DNA of 64,000 nt. Source: Rubellicoccus peritrichatus (GTDB taxonomy: Bacteria; Verrucomicrobiota; Verrucomicrobiia; Opitutales; Cerasicoccaceae). The stretch spans positions 5,637,001 through 5,701,000 of the forward strand of contig NZ_CP136920.1 of NCBI RefSeq assembly GCF_033100135.1, in the 5' to 3' direction. How positions within the stretch are numbered: position 1 is the first letter of the stretch; the number at the start of each line of letters is the position of its first letter. Position numbers and translations under genes: made by a program. The notes under the pieces are model-generated. The model worked only from the letters and a program-made list of their open reading frames with translations, was not told the DNA's origin and searched no databases. Below, one piece after another: positions 44,901 through 54,777 of this stretch.

Positions 44901-45828
44901 ACACCGGATCGCCAATCGTTCCATTGGAGTAGGAAAAAGTCTGCTCTGAACCAGCATTTTGATCAGCAAACTTTTCCTCGCTGGTCTCACTGTGCCAAAA
45001 ACCAATCCGGTATTTCACAGTAGAGCCAAGTGGAAGACCGGCCAGTAAATCGGTCACCGAGGCTTTCCACCACATTGCCTGCCCTCCTGTGATGCTTGGG
45101 TTTTGTTCTTCGTTCTGTTCGGGATGATCGTAAACAAAGCTTGCGACTGAAGTCGTACCGCTTGGTGTCCCCAGAGATCCTGAAGGTTCCGAACCATCCG
45201 TCGTATAATAGACCCGCCCCTGATCGGCATAGCGCGTAGCCAGATCCGTGCTGTCACTAATGTAGCCCAGTTTGATCCAGAAATCTATGTTATCTCCAAT
45301 GACAACACGATTGTCCGCGTGAAAGAGCCAACCCGGGCGATTACGTACTGAATATGGACTAGCCTGAGCAACAGATTCCGTGCCCGTGTTAGCCGTGTTA
45401 CCATCAAGATCGCCTCCGTATGCATAAGTGGTGTCGCGATCTGAAAAGGTCGCTTCCACATAATACTCGATCACGTCATCTTCACCGAAAGCAGAAACAT
45501 CGACATCTGCCTTCCAAAATTGATTACTGCCTTCATCAGCATGAAAACCAAGTGCAACGCTTTGCCATGCACCTGCAGTTCCACCGCGCGGCACATTGCG
45601 GTAATAAACTGATCCGCCATTTTGATTTCCGCCAGCACCACCATTTTTGAAGAACCCCTGATAAACAGTAAACGCCCCGGACGGATCTATCTCAATAAAG
45701 GGGTCGCGCATGGTATTGGGAATACCCGCCTGAGTATTAAGTGGAATATGCCAGATGTTTCCTGTCTGCCCGAGAAGACAACTAAGCGGAATTAGAACAG
45801 CGAGTAAAATTGTGGAAATGCGTTTCAT
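41971..45828 (-). CDS. Large secreted GH13 alpha-amylase with accessory domains
   Basis: A 1285-residue protein with a signal peptide (residues 1-20, ending LLGQ). The N-terminal 450 residues are beta-sandwich modules of starch-binding/CBM type, twice with a 'YYTTDGSEPSG' or 'VKYRIGFWHSE' pattern. The GH13 barrel starts near residue 470 (YEINVFNIEATG). Catalytic residues are readable: Asp in GIDGLRCDFGQG (about 762), Glu in MMSESLDGG (about 791) and Asp in NNTSHDEEN (about 851). A fibronectin-III-like domain (TFNWDDGTLTEDDVVTDYRITVG) and a C-terminal beta module of the 'YTIQFREHL-GDWATV' type follow. It lies 27 bases behind the giant enzyme gene. Confidence 0.9.
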   Translation of the reverse strand: MKRISTILLAVLIPLSCLLGQTGNIWHIPLNTQAGIPNTMRDPFIEIDPSGAFTVYQGFFKNGGAGGNQNGGSVYYRNVPRGGTAGAWQSVALGFHADEGSNQFWKADVDVSAFGEDDVIEYYVEATFSDRDTTYAYGGDLDGNTANTGTESVAQASPYSVRNRPGWLFHADNRVVIGDNIDFWIKLGYISDSTDLATRYADQGRVYYTTDGSEPSGSLGTPSGTTSVASFVYDHPEQNEEQNPSITGGQAMWWKASVTDLLAGLPLGSTVKYRIGFWHSETSEEKFADQNAGSEQTFSYSNGTIGDPVLTINGLNANYTTSKLFIDEIAAESESLSIVFEPGKPNVIAAEVYTNLNRRDRANEDANNDGYDDGIVGVDGNSIVAGDDSHYYKAYTMASAGAGTYTLTMNADKTGAYRLTARFKVSDAITENGNDPNNWIWYSSDGRRDHAITVSPIDALNINLYEINVFNIEATGDTFATRSTFEDLHDAPGAPHGDTSSRWNLDYLKDGLGSNWLWFQPIHPNGIDGREPSGGWGTATAPYDPGSPYAVKNFFEVNQLMTKDYNGSDSVEVNRARAMTAFQNFAAAADAKEVGIMLDAPFNHSSFDVELAQQGVDLFQPDGQTWSPLDEIRNRDARFFSKNGNYGERASSAGDIAAAPDRGDFGKWNDVKDIFFGRYASLVETNPGDNSNYLNEGDWFDSSDPSWTNADFVQGGENRNITRLVWKYFSLYAVHWLEKTGYAEGTPITEANRHLGIDGLRCDFGQGLPPQAWEYIINVARERKWNFVMMSESLDGGAVTYRSNRHFDILNENIVFPLKVASNAQDYRNIYEDRRNAYGLGLVLSNNTSHDEENYDDPWEALIRYSVGASIDGVPLIFPGQELGISRTTGYNHYETNFGKLIPHFKRWNSMDPIWNDTNFGNDQLYHVYGGMNQARLFSPALRSQSRFFMDGDGFNGQIFSVAKYEEAGASPASSDVVFAFVNLDRDNNQSDNYKIPSTLASLVGIKDGRTYNVRNIAAYTAQQSNRRDVFQWGSGITGADLKASGFFVNLYKVPLANSTWIAEPFEAQYLKLYDVTPPPATDQPFSENMQAWVVGDSVTFNWDDGTLTEDDVVTDYRITVGTTPGGNDIADSVSTGGNQYYTATASEGQSLYASIVPVSAAGILGSPSTMSAAVQTLSSSGDEDFDGQNNNDEAMAGTDPLDANSVLRMGQSDTASGGGMILEWPGVSGVTYTIQFREHLVTGDWATVATVAGADGTQNWEDADLTRAALNVKFYRVIIASAEP

Positions 45829-45855
45829 CTGAAGAGTAAGTTGGGCGTTTAAAGT

Positions 45856-48800
45856 TTATGGTAAATTGACACGAACGTGATAGAATCGACGGCCTCCGGG
45901 CTGACTCAAAGGAGATCCCCCGGTAGTCGAACCATCATCAGTCCAAACTTCGGAAGAACCTGTGCCTTGAATCGTGTTGCTGGCGGGATTCCAGTTCACA
46001 AGATCATGGCTGTAGTAAACCTGATAAACGCGGTCGCGCCGTGTAGGAAATGTAATGGAATAACCAGTCGCCGGTTGCTCACTGACTGTGCTGCTGAATA
46101 CGTCGGGGAGCGTTGGATTGGTTCCAAGGATATATTCATCTTCGTTATTCAATGAGTCGTTGTCGGGATTATCTGATGGCGAGGATTGCCCAAGGGCATC
46201 CAATCCAAAAGCTTCTACCCAGGCGTCTGGCAAACCATCAGCATTGCGGTCGAAACTAAGCGCGATTCCAGTTTCAAAACCTAACTCAAAACTGAAATCA
46301 TCACTCGTTGCTACGAGCTCGACCTGCTGAGTCTGCGCCTGATTGCGAAGATTCAACGTATCAAATTCACCAAGATCATCATCAGTCGCTGCGCCATTTA
46401 GAGCAACATCACCAGTCAAAGGATTGATAAAAGCACGCACCGTTGCACCTGAAGCTTCGTTATGGATATTGATCTCGCCAGTGACTTCTTCCAGCACCGT
46501 CAGGTTATCCTGCCCGTTGACCAGGAGATCCCCAAGATTAGGCGAAAGCCCAAAGCGCAGGAAGATGCGATCCACCACTGCAGGATTCAAACTGTAGGTT
46601 GCAATGAGCGCATTGCCGCGTGGTTCCAGTGTGATCTTCTTTGTAAAGTGCGTTGAGCTATCCTGGAAGCTCCAACCGGTTTCACCACCCGCAACAGTGA
46701 AGACGGCATAAAGATTATTGATCTGCGCCGAAGAGTCTTCCACCGGATCAGCCTTCTCAACAAACCAGTCCTTAAAACCTGAGGTGCGATAAACGGAATC
46801 TTCCTCCTCTGTGTCGGAACCAGAAAAGCTGAGGAAGTTACCAACTACCTGAAAGATCTCTCCTGTATCAATATCACGCAACCATGCACCTGTCATACGT
46901 CCGCCAATACGCTCAAACAGAACAAAGAGGCGATCGTTGAAAATGAGATATTCAACTTCACCGTCTAGGTCGATATCCTCGCTGGTCGCAACTGCTGTGT
47001 CAAAGTAAGTATCACTGGCGGCAGCATTAGCCCATGTATCCACTCGAGCATAAACTGCGGCAAAGCGTGCCTGCGACTGTGAATCTCTCGCGAAAGCAGC
47101 CAAGTCTTCACTGCCCGTGACCGGATTGATGAAGTCACCCGTACTGAACTGAGAAAGGTCATTGTTGCTGCTATTATGAAATGCCGTCTGGAACACTGCG
47201 GCGTGAAGCGTACCATATGCGATATCCTGCAAACTCGTATTGGTCAGGCTGACACCCTGCAAGGCATTCCAGGTATCGTTGATCAAGCCTGATTGCCCAA
47301 TCTGACCATAGTTATCTCCAAGCGACACACCCGGGCGAATTTCAAGAGTCGTTGACTCCAAACCTTGGAATGCAGGGCTACCTGCCTTGCCAAAGAACCA
47401 ATTGTCGTAATTTTCTGCTGTCGCATGGTCGACAAAAAGTTGTGCTGTTTTCTCAAGCGTTAAACCAGTGCCACGATCAACGACTCCCCAGATATCACCA
47501 GCACCATCCGAAGGCTGAGAGAGATCAATCTCACCATCAAGAATCTGTTGGTGAGTAACCAACTGTATCCAGGGACGACTGGCAAGCCAGGCGATATTCG
47601 AATCATAAGCATCGGCACTGGCACTTTCTCCAAAGCTTTCCCAATTTGCAAACCAGGTAACGACCTGATCCTGTGTTCCACTACGCGCCTTCCGGCCAAG
47701 CAGCTTACGGAAGGCATGCGATGGCCCTTTTTGATCACCATCGCCAATGGAGAATAAATCCGCACGGTTATTGATTGCGAAAATATTCAGGCCGTTGATT
47801 TGATTAATGCGATAACCATCATCACTCAAAGCACTAGACCGCCCGAACCACTTCCAAAGGTGGCGGAATTGATCCACATAGGTGGCATCGAAACCTACCC
47901 GAACGATCTGCTCCAGTGTCGAACCATCGAGCACGCGCTCGGCCGGCCAGAGGATATCCGTGGATGGATTTGCACCATAGATACCCCCTAGCAAGGCCGA
48001 AGCGCGGCTGATGTTATCGGAGTGGTAGGAATCCGGAAAGTAAGGTAAAACGTGATCTGAGTAAGTGGAACCAACCAGGTCGATAACCCCGTCCGTGGCA
48101 AGCGTGCCGATGCTGTTGTTAAATTCTGGACCATCGCGCCATGGTTTGTTTGCAGCGGGATCGACCTTTGCCCATTGAATTGCAGAAGCTAAAGTAGCCG
48201 TGGTATGAAGACTCAACGGTGCAAGAACGTCACCTCCAGCTGAAGTTTCATTATATGCTGAATGCACATCCAGAGGCCGATGATAGCCTGCTCCTTCACC
48301 ATCGTTGATCAGCTCCTGAATCTCATTACCAGGTTTGATCGACTGGTTACCATGTATTACAGCGGCAACCTTGGTCCGTTTCCCACGGTCATTACTTCCA
48401 CCTCTGGAAAACCATCCGCGTAGCACGCTGTTTGAGCCAGCAATCTCTGGTTGAGCTCGAAAATGATTCTCCGCAAGGAAGTCATCAAAGATCGTGTCCC
48501 GAATATCACTGCGACCACCAATATCACCCGCGCCAACCGGCGAATTTTGAGTACCATCGCGGGTCGTAAAAACCTGAAAATTGAGCGAATCAGGATTGAG
48601 GCCATTCCAACCAGCATCAATCAAGGCCTGACGTGAGATCGAAAATTCAACGGCATCGAAGTCGCTGCTAAAGTAAGCCTGACCAAAACCATTGGCTGCG
48701 GTCTGATCGCGGCGCTCGACACCGAAACCAGAAAGATCCTGTCCAATAGCTGTAGTGTTACTACCGACATTAGTATCGACCAGAACAGCCCCGACGTTAC

Positions 48801-51800
48801 CGGAGTAGACGGCAACAATCGCCTCCCAACGCATCTCTGTGCCAGTATCAATCTCATCGGGCAAAGCATACTCGCCGACAGATGTGTTGCCGGTATCGAT
48901 AACAACATAAATATCGAGATTCGCCTGTTCGGCGAAAGGCATTAGGTCAAAGAAATCAAGACGGAAGTTCAGCGTGCCATCGCCACTCTGAGTCGGATCA
49001 CCTCCATCTCGGAAGTAGAATGCAACAATATCACGGGATGTATCGAAACCATCAAATGCAAGATAAGTATCGCCGCCTTGGTTATTGGTACCGTCGCCTT
49101 CGTTTTCGTCGAGGACAAGCAGGTCATCGATCTTCCAATCAGTGAATGCTCTGTCATTGGTGACTCCACCAACTGTGATCTGATCCGCATCAGGGAATGG
49201 ACCAATAAAAATACGGTCAGCTGGAGGAGGAGCTCCGGTGTCGGGAACCAAAGGGTGTGTGCCGTTGGCAAGCTCAGTGCCATTATCAAAGGTATCATTA
49301 TCCGGATCGGCGTTGATACCGTTGCGAGGAACACCACTTCCATTATCAGCAGTGCGGAGGCTATTAGTTCCATCGTCAAGCGGATCAAGGCCGTTACCTG
49401 CTTCCCATCCATCTGGCAATCCATCACCGTCCGTATCAGGATTCAACGGATCCGTTTCAGTCCATGCTTCACCAACCTGCCAGATGCGGTCCTGGTTAGT
49501 ATCACCTGTCACATAGCTGTCTGCATCTTTGTCTTCACCATTTCCGTCGGAAAGACCATCACCGTCAGAGTCCGCATTGTTAGGATCCGTTTCAGTCCAT
49601 GTCTCGCCAGGGTTCATGATACCATCCGGCCAGTCACGAGCGAGAGTCGGACCATTCGCAGGGTCCAGGGAAGCACCATCACCATCGACCCAACCATTGC
49701 GGTTCCGGTCTTCAATACCATCATCCAATCCGTCACCGTCCGTATCAGGATTTGTCGGGTCAGTATATGAGCCAAAAACCAACCGAGTGCGATCACCACC
49801 ACGTGATGCACTGTCGATGTCGAGAACGCTTCCTTCATTGTCAAGGGTGTTAAAGAAAGGTGGGTCCAGGTCGGGAAGAAAGTTAGGAAAGCCGTCACCG
49901 TTGGTGTCCGTAGTTGTATCGGTGTCAGCGGAGATCGCAGTGCGCCAGCCCACCTCAAGACCATCCGGCAAAAGGTCGCCATCGGAGTCAGGCTGTGTTG
50001 GCAAACTAAAGCCATAGGCGACAGTCGCAATATGGACTTCACCATTGGTCCAGCTTTCGACATTACCTTCAGGCAAAGGCGTATCGGTTGTCTCATTGGC
50101 ATCGAGCAAACCATCGTCATCGCTGTCATCATCGATTCCGTTGTCCACCAACTCACGATAGATCACCGGAACCGTGCGCGTGGTAAAATTGTCTGGAGTA
50201 CCGTCGTTGTCGATATGAGCCTCAGCACGAAGCCCATAAACGCCAGGCACCTTGACACCCAGAGGAAAAGTCCAGGTAAAGTCCCAAAAGCGTTGATTAC
50301 CCTCTTCGGCGTAGTAAGCAGGAGCCAAGACGGCGTCGTAACTTTCATTGCCATTCAGATCAACAAACGGCTCACCTTCATCGTAAGCGTCATTGTCATT
50401 TTCATCAGTGAAACTCTCACCGTCGGGATTCGTTCGAATCGGCGTAAAGGTCGTTGCAGCCGATGGCCCAAAATCGAGTGATACATCAACCTCGTTTACA
50501 CGATTATCGGTGCGAACCTGAACGTTATATACACGATCAGCGATATCGGCGGGCAATGGTACATCGGGAAAAACGATCTCAAAAGTGCGTCCTTGCTCCG
50601 TCTGAATCGGAGGCGAGATAAATATGACGGTTGGTTTGGAACTCGGTAATGCCTTGACTATGCGTGAAGTGATCAACTCAGGAAGCCCTTCGACATTATG
50701 CAGGATGGTGATATCATGCAAAAACTCCGGATCACCGTTGAAGAGATTAGGCAGCGTCCAGGCGAACTCATGAAAGTCAGACGTTACATTGTAATTTATC
50801 GTCGCGTTCGATGTATCCTGAACAATTCCTGCATCGCTATCTTCAGTGCTTCCAATTCTGACCGTAAATTGCGACTCGAGCTCCTCTTGAGTAAAGCCAT
50901 CGGCCATCTCTTTGGTGAAATAAACCTTCATCACATAGTTGTCGTCAACCGGATCCATATCGCGCTCAGGGAAGCGGACAAACATACGGCGATCCGGGCC
51001 GTCAACGGTGTGCGTCGAAGTCAACAATGTGTAGTGGCCAGTTATTGCATCAGCAGGATCGAGGCTGAAGTCAGCAAATCCGGCAGAAGAAAACTCACGT
51101 ATAATTACATAAATAGTAGCATTTCCACTTGCCGGGATATTGATGTAATCAAAACGAAATTCACGTGGCTGATCACTATCCACGAAAAGATTGGGTGTTA
51201 CCTCGGTCGCCTGAACCCAATTGACAGCCAGATTACCGTCCCAAATGCCATTTTCATTCAAGTCTTCGAACGCTTCACCGTTATCCCATGTTTCGTTGGC
51301 GTTTGCATCAGTGAAAGGTTCAAAGCCTGCGCCATTACCAACCAGGACACGCGTGTTGACATCGTCATTGGAAGCATCTCCATCGGCAATATGATACCAG
51401 ACCTCACGCACGGTTCGATCTGTCCGAATGACCGCACCGTATTGAGAGCCACCGAGGACATCACTTGGTTGCGGAAAAGCGATTTCAGCCTGGGGACGCT
51501 GTGCATCATAATAGAAAGTCTGCTTGATTGTGTTGTAGATAGGCGAGAAGCTACCGCGCTGGAGGAAGGCGCGGGCTTGGATCATATGCATACCTTCGGT
51601 CAAACCGGTCTGCTTTTTACCATAGTCGTTATGTGGGTACCACTCGATCGTCTCCGCGTTGAAATCATCGATCTCAAATACTGTCATCATGGATAACTTC
51701 GTATCAACCTCACTGGAACCACTCGGAAAAACACTGCCAATCGGATTAACACCATCGCTGTCCTTGTAGACACCAATCTTATAAGTCAAAGTCGCACCCG

Positions 51801-54525
51801 CTGTTGGTTTTGGAATATCAGCGACGCCCCACCAATCCGTAGTACCACCATCATCGTTGTGGCTGAAGGAAAGATTTGTGGTCTGAGTGGAACCAGTCCC
51901 TTCTCCACCGGCACCTTCCGGGAAAGTACCATCAGTCGTATAATAGACGACCATATTGAAACCAGCACCAACGCTGTTGCTTTTAGCCCAAATAGAAATT
52001 GTGTCAGCATTTTCTACATACTGCTGAGTGGCACCACCCGGAGGTGAGCCGCCGACTGCTGTATCAGGCTCATGATACAAAAACGAAGCAACCGTCCCAC
52101 TCTTGTTATCAAAGTCATTATCATCGTGATCCGAACTGACACTGTAATTAAAGGACCCACTGCCAATGGTCGTTGAATAGGTTCCTGCGCCTTGACTACC
52201 GAATTTATTACGTAAGGTATCAACGGCAGCAAACTTCTCAGCATACTGGCGATGAATGAAACCACCTTGCTCAAAGCCGAGGAAAGTGTCCAGGCTGACA
52301 GCAGGAGGGTTATCGCGAAGCTCACCCGTAGTCGCACCAATGCCCATTTGCGAATTCAAATCTGCGCCACCAAGTTTAAAGAGAACGTTTTCGGCAGAAC
52401 CATCAAAGCGCGCAACGAAACGCAAGTCGTCGCCATCGGTGACACGTGGGATATCAATGTGGTAAGTATAATCAGTCGGATCATCATCCGGTAGACCCAG
52501 TGGATTGTATCCTGGATCGCCGTCAGGACCATCACGACGCGGGATGCTCACAGTGCTCACAGCCTGGTCGTTCTGATAAATTTGCAGACCATTGCCCGGC
52601 CAGAGTGGAGCTGGGTCAGGGTTTTTCCAGGAGAAGATAAAATAACCGCCCGGCGGAACGACAACAGAGTTCAGGTTCGAAGCGTAGGTGTAGAAGCCGA
52701 CCTGACTTGGGCCACCACGCGCATACTGATAAAGATATGCATCAGCACCACCGCCAGTCGCTGGAAAACTGGTGCCGAACGATCTTGCCTGGCCAGAAGC
52801 AAAGTTATCGTTCATCATAAAAAGCAAGGAAACTGCCTCACCGTCATTGCCAGCCCCCTGACTGTAATCAAGGCGTTCGTATGCAATAAAGTCTGCATCA
52901 GCCCAGACGCCCTTCTGTGAACCACGGGCAAAATGCTCATGAATATAAGTTAGGTTTGGCACTCGGCCATCGGCAAACTGTCCGAGAAAATTTGTATTGG
53001 CATGACGCGGGAAAGCACCGCCGGAGTCACCAAGAGTCTCAGCCTGATAATTACCATCCGTATAAATCAAGCCGATACCAGCACGTGTCGCATACATCGC
53101 ATGCTGCAACTCACGACGAGCGGCAAAATCATTGTCATGGCTCTGTGCGTGCATGACTGCAACGCTTGGAGCGAATCCACCACTACCAGGCTGGTCCAAT
53201 CCTTGTAATCCAGCAAAGGGACTGCCGAGTGTGCCATTGAGTTTACTGCGAAGATCGTTATCAACGAGACGCATCCCAGCATCCACGTATTCACCAAAAC
53301 CGGGAGGCTGCCCCAAGTGCTCACCGAACATCATGGCATCATCACGCCCCTGTTCAGTATTAAAGACAGAATCACGGTGATTGTTCCAGTCACTAAAACC
53401 GCGTGTTATATTGAACTGTTCCTGGCTTTGCCCCAGGTAACCGGCTGAGGATGCATCTTTGTCTCCTCCATTCTGCTGACCAAAGAAATAACTCGGCACA
53501 TGCTTAACCGCATCCAGACGATAGCCATCTGCATTGGTTCTATCGAGCTGCCAGCGGGCGGCACGAATGAGCAAACTGTTCACATCCTCCACCACAGGAT
53601 TGCCCATGTTGTAAATACCATCACCAGCACCTTCGGTGCGGTCAGGGTTGTCGGGAAAGAGCCCTAGGTCGTCAAACGATTCACTCGCTTCACCGGCATC
53701 GTGCTGACCATTCGCATTGGTATCATCCCAGGAGAACTTACCATCACCGGCACCTGTGTTCGAAGGGCCCCAACCTGTATCGGTGAAAGGCTCCTTATTC
53801 GCAAAAGTGAATACGTTAAACGCAATACCAGTCGATGGATTCGTCACTGAGATCGGTAAATCGGTGTCCAAATAATATTCAGGACTATCGGGCTGACGAA
53901 CAAAAGAAAACTTGGGATGATCGTCTCCCTCGCTGGGACCGAAGTTGGTATTCGGATTTTCGTGAGCGATATCAATCAAGTCCGCCAGTCCAAGATTCTG
54001 CACCTGCCACGTACTGTTCCAGTCACGTGTGTTGTCCCATTTGCGATAAAAGCCTTCATCTGTCAGTCGAAGGTGAAAATCCTCCGGGACAAAACCTTCA
54101 TAGACATCCAAAGGGGTATTCTCATTGAACCCTGGAATATCAAAGGCATTGTGATTCATGATATTATCGAAGTAGATACGAATACCAAAGCGATGTGCTG
54201 TCGCGATCAGCCTTAGAAGCTCCTCTTCCGTACCGTATCGAGTCCGAACTGAGCCCCGGTTGTTTTTACTGCCCAAATCAAATCGATCCCACAGGTCATA
54301 CCCGACAGAAAGCCCGCCAGAACCCTTGGTCGGAGGAGGCAACCAGATCGAGCCATAACCCGCCTCGGCCAGCTCCGGGATTTTGTCCGTTAGCTCAGCA
54401 TAATTCGTATTAAAATACTGAACCATGAATTCTGCCCGAGCAGGCATCGCCAAAATGAACAATGCGACACAAAACAGAAAAAAGATCTGTCTGAAAAAAT
54501 CCTTATTGGGCTGGTAGGATAACAT
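45856..54525 (-). CDS. Giant secreted GH13-GH57-like fusion enzyme with TSP3 calcium repeats
   Basis: 2889 residues. The signal peptide ends at about residue 31 (AMPARAE). GH13 domain (33-600): DNIMNH (120-125), GYRLDAV with nucleophile Asp338, Glu402 in MMFGEHLG, His463-Asp464 in QSHDND. Beta-sandwich modules follow, with DxNxNxxxDxGE calcium-type loops near 268, 1080 and 1390. Thrombospondin-type-3 repeats occupy about 1460-1765 (DTDGDGLDDG, DSDGDGLSDG, DTDGDGLPDG). A GH57-like domain spans about 2040-2440: AAVIHGNQS, LVGSTYSDHVLPYFP, nucleophile-type Glu in WPAERV, and FANWESFGE, where the usual Asp reads Asn. The end is a Verrucomicrobial C-terminal module (YQVYYSHDLVNW). First gene of the operon. 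GH57 call is by motif only. Confidence 0.83.
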   Translation of the reverse strand: MLSYQPNKDFFRQIFFLFCVALFILAMPARAEFMVQYFNTNYAELTDKIPELAEAGYGSIWLPPPTKGSGGLSVGYDLWDRFDLGSKNNRGSVRTRYGTEEELLRLIATAHRFGIRIYFDNIMNHNAFDIPGFNENTPLDVYEGFVPEDFHLRLTDEGFYRKWDNTRDWNSTWQVQNLGLADLIDIAHENPNTNFGPSEGDDHPKFSFVRQPDSPEYYLDTDLPISVTNPSTGIAFNVFTFANKEPFTDTGWGPSNTGAGDGKFSWDDTNANGQHDAGEASESFDDLGLFPDNPDRTEGAGDGIYNMGNPVVEDVNSLLIRAARWQLDRTNADGYRLDAVKHVPSYFFGQQNGGDKDASSAGYLGQSQEQFNITRGFSDWNNHRDSVFNTEQGRDDAMMFGEHLGQPPGFGEYVDAGMRLVDNDLRSKLNGTLGSPFAGLQGLDQPGSGGFAPSVAVMHAQSHDNDFAARRELQHAMYATRAGIGLIYTDGNYQAETLGDSGGAFPRHANTNFLGQFADGRVPNLTYIHEHFARGSQKGVWADADFIAYERLDYSQGAGNDGEAVSLLFMMNDNFASGQARSFGTSFPATGGGADAYLYQYARGGPSQVGFYTYASNLNSVVVPPGGYFIFSWKNPDPAPLWPGNGLQIYQNDQAVSTVSIPRRDGPDGDPGYNPLGLPDDDPTDYTYHIDIPRVTDGDDLRFVARFDGSAENVLFKLGGADLNSQMGIGATTGELRDNPPAVSLDTFLGFEQGGFIHRQYAEKFAAVDTLRNKFGSQGAGTYSTTIGSGSFNYSVSSDHDDNDFDNKSGTVASFLYHEPDTAVGGSPPGGATQQYVENADTISIWAKSNSVGAGFNMVVYYTTDGTFPEGAGGEGTGSTQTTNLSFSHNDDGGTTDWWGVADIPKPTAGATLTYKIGVYKDSDGVNPIGSVFPSGSSEVDTKLSMMTVFEIDDFNAETIEWYPHNDYGKKQTGLTEGMHMIQARAFLQRGSFSPIYNTIKQTFYYDAQRPQAEIAFPQPSDVLGGSQYGAVIRTDRTVREVWYHIADGDASNDDVNTRVLVGNGAGFEPFTDANANETWDNGEAFEDLNENGIWDGNLAVNWVQATEVTPNLFVDSDQPREFRFDYINIPASGNATIYVIIREFSSAGFADFSLDPADAITGHYTLLTSTHTVDGPDRRMFVRFPERDMDPVDDNYVMKVYFTKEMADGFTQEELESQFTVRIGSTEDSDAGIVQDTSNATINYNVTSDFHEFAWTLPNLFNGDPEFLHDITILHNVEGLPELITSRIVKALPSSKPTVIFISPPIQTEQGRTFEIVFPDVPLPADIADRVYNVQVRTDNRVNEVDVSLDFGPSAATTFTPIRTNPDGESFTDENDNDAYDEGEPFVDLNGNESYDAVLAPAYYAEEGNQRFWDFTWTFPLGVKVPGVYGLRAEAHIDNDGTPDNFTTRTVPVIYRELVDNGIDDDSDDDGLLDANETTDTPLPEGNVESWTNGEVHIATVAYGFSLPTQPDSDGDLLPDGLEVGWRTAISADTDTTTDTNGDGFPNFLPDLDPPFFNTLDNEGSVLDIDSASRGGDRTRLVFGSYTDPTNPDTDGDGLDDGIEDRNRNGWVDGDGASLDPANGPTLARDWPDGIMNPGETWTETDPNNADSDGDGLSDGNGEDKDADSYVTGDTNQDRIWQVGEAWTETDPLNPDTDGDGLPDGWEAGNGLDPLDDGTNSLRTADNGSGVPRNGINADPDNDTFDNGTELANGTHPLVPDTGAPPPADRIFIGPFPDADQITVGGVTNDRAFTDWKIDDLLVLDENEGDGTNNQGGDTYLAFDGFDTSRDIVAFYFRDGGDPTQSGDGTLNFRLDFFDLMPFAEQANLDIYVVIDTGNTSVGEYALPDEIDTGTEMRWEAIVAVYSGNVGAVLVDTNVGSNTTAIGQDLSGFGVERRDQTAANGFGQAYFSSDFDAVEFSISRQALIDAGWNGLNPDSLNFQVFTTRDGTQNSPVGAGDIGGRSDIRDTIFDDFLAENHFRAQPEIAGSNSVLRGWFSRGGSNDRGKRTKVAAVIHGNQSIKPGNEIQELINDGEGAGYHRPLDVHSAYNETSAGGDVLAPLSLHTTATLASAIQWAKVDPAANKPWRDGPEFNNSIGTLATDGVIDLVGSTYSDHVLPYFPDSYHSDNISRASALLGGIYGANPSTDILWPAERVLDGSTLEQIVRVGFDATYVDQFRHLWKWFGRSSALSDDGYRINQINGLNIFAINNRADLFSIGDGDQKGPSHAFRKLLGRKARSGTQDQVVTWFANWESFGESASADAYDSNIAWLASRPWIQLVTHQQILDGEIDLSQPSDGAGDIWGVVDRGTGLTLEKTAQLFVDHATAENYDNWFFGKAGSPAFQGLESTTLEIRPGVSLGDNYGQIGQSGLINDTWNALQGVSLTNTSLQDIAYGTLHAAVFQTAFHNSSNNDLSQFSTGDFINPVTGSEDLAAFARDSQSQARFAAVYARVDTWANAAASDTYFDTAVATSEDIDLDGEVEYLIFNDRLFVLFERIGGRMTGAWLRDIDTGEIFQVVGNFLSFSGSDTEEEDSVYRTSGFKDWFVEKADPVEDSSAQINNLYAVFTVAGGETGWSFQDSSTHFTKKITLEPRGNALIATYSLNPAVVDRIFLRFGLSPNLGDLLVNGQDNLTVLEEVTGEINIHNEASGATVRAFINPLTGDVALNGAATDDDLGEFDTLNLRNQAQTQQVELVATSDDFSFELGFETGIALSFDRNADGLPDAWVEAFGLDALGQSSPSDNPDNDSLNNEDEYILGTNPTLPDVFSSTVSEQPATGYSITFPTRRDRVYQVYYSHDLVNWNPASNTIQGTGSSEVWTDDGSTTGGSPLSQPGGRRFYHVRVNLP

Positions 54526-54777
54526 TTACTGTAAGGGTATTGCTTCTTATATTATATAGGAGGGATAAAGGCCGAAGCAAGTGAATGAGAGAATCAACTG
54601 ATTGGATATATGCTTTCCAATATGACGCATTAAGATGCCACAATATTCACTTTTTTAAACTGATGTACTGTTTGACAGTTGAACCAAAATGAAACAACAC
54701 TTATTCAACGGTAAAATACGATTAAGTTTGAGCTAACACCATTTTTAGTCATTGTCTTAGGTATTCTACCCAGCCCT
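54526..54777. promoter_or_regulatory. Divergent promoter region, amylase operon and PEP-CTERM genes
   Basis: 252 AT-rich bases between two divergent starts. On the plus strand TTGAAC (54679-54684), 17 bases, TATTCA (54702-54707) is a possible sigma-70-type promoter for the first PEP-CTERM gene; TTGACA at 54672 has no good -10 partner. No clear MalR/LacI-type operator was recognised for the amylase operon. Confidence 0.3.

Noticed and set aside
50698-51696. 332-codon plus-strand frame inside the giant GH13-GH57 gene
   Set aside because: Fully antisense to a well-supported coding sequence, with no recognisable domain. Long antisense frames are expected in a gene of this size.
54672-54677. TTGACA as the -35 of the PEP-CTERM promoter
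   Set aside because: No acceptable -10 hexamer at 16-18 bases downstream; the TTGAAC/TATTCA pair fits somewhat better.
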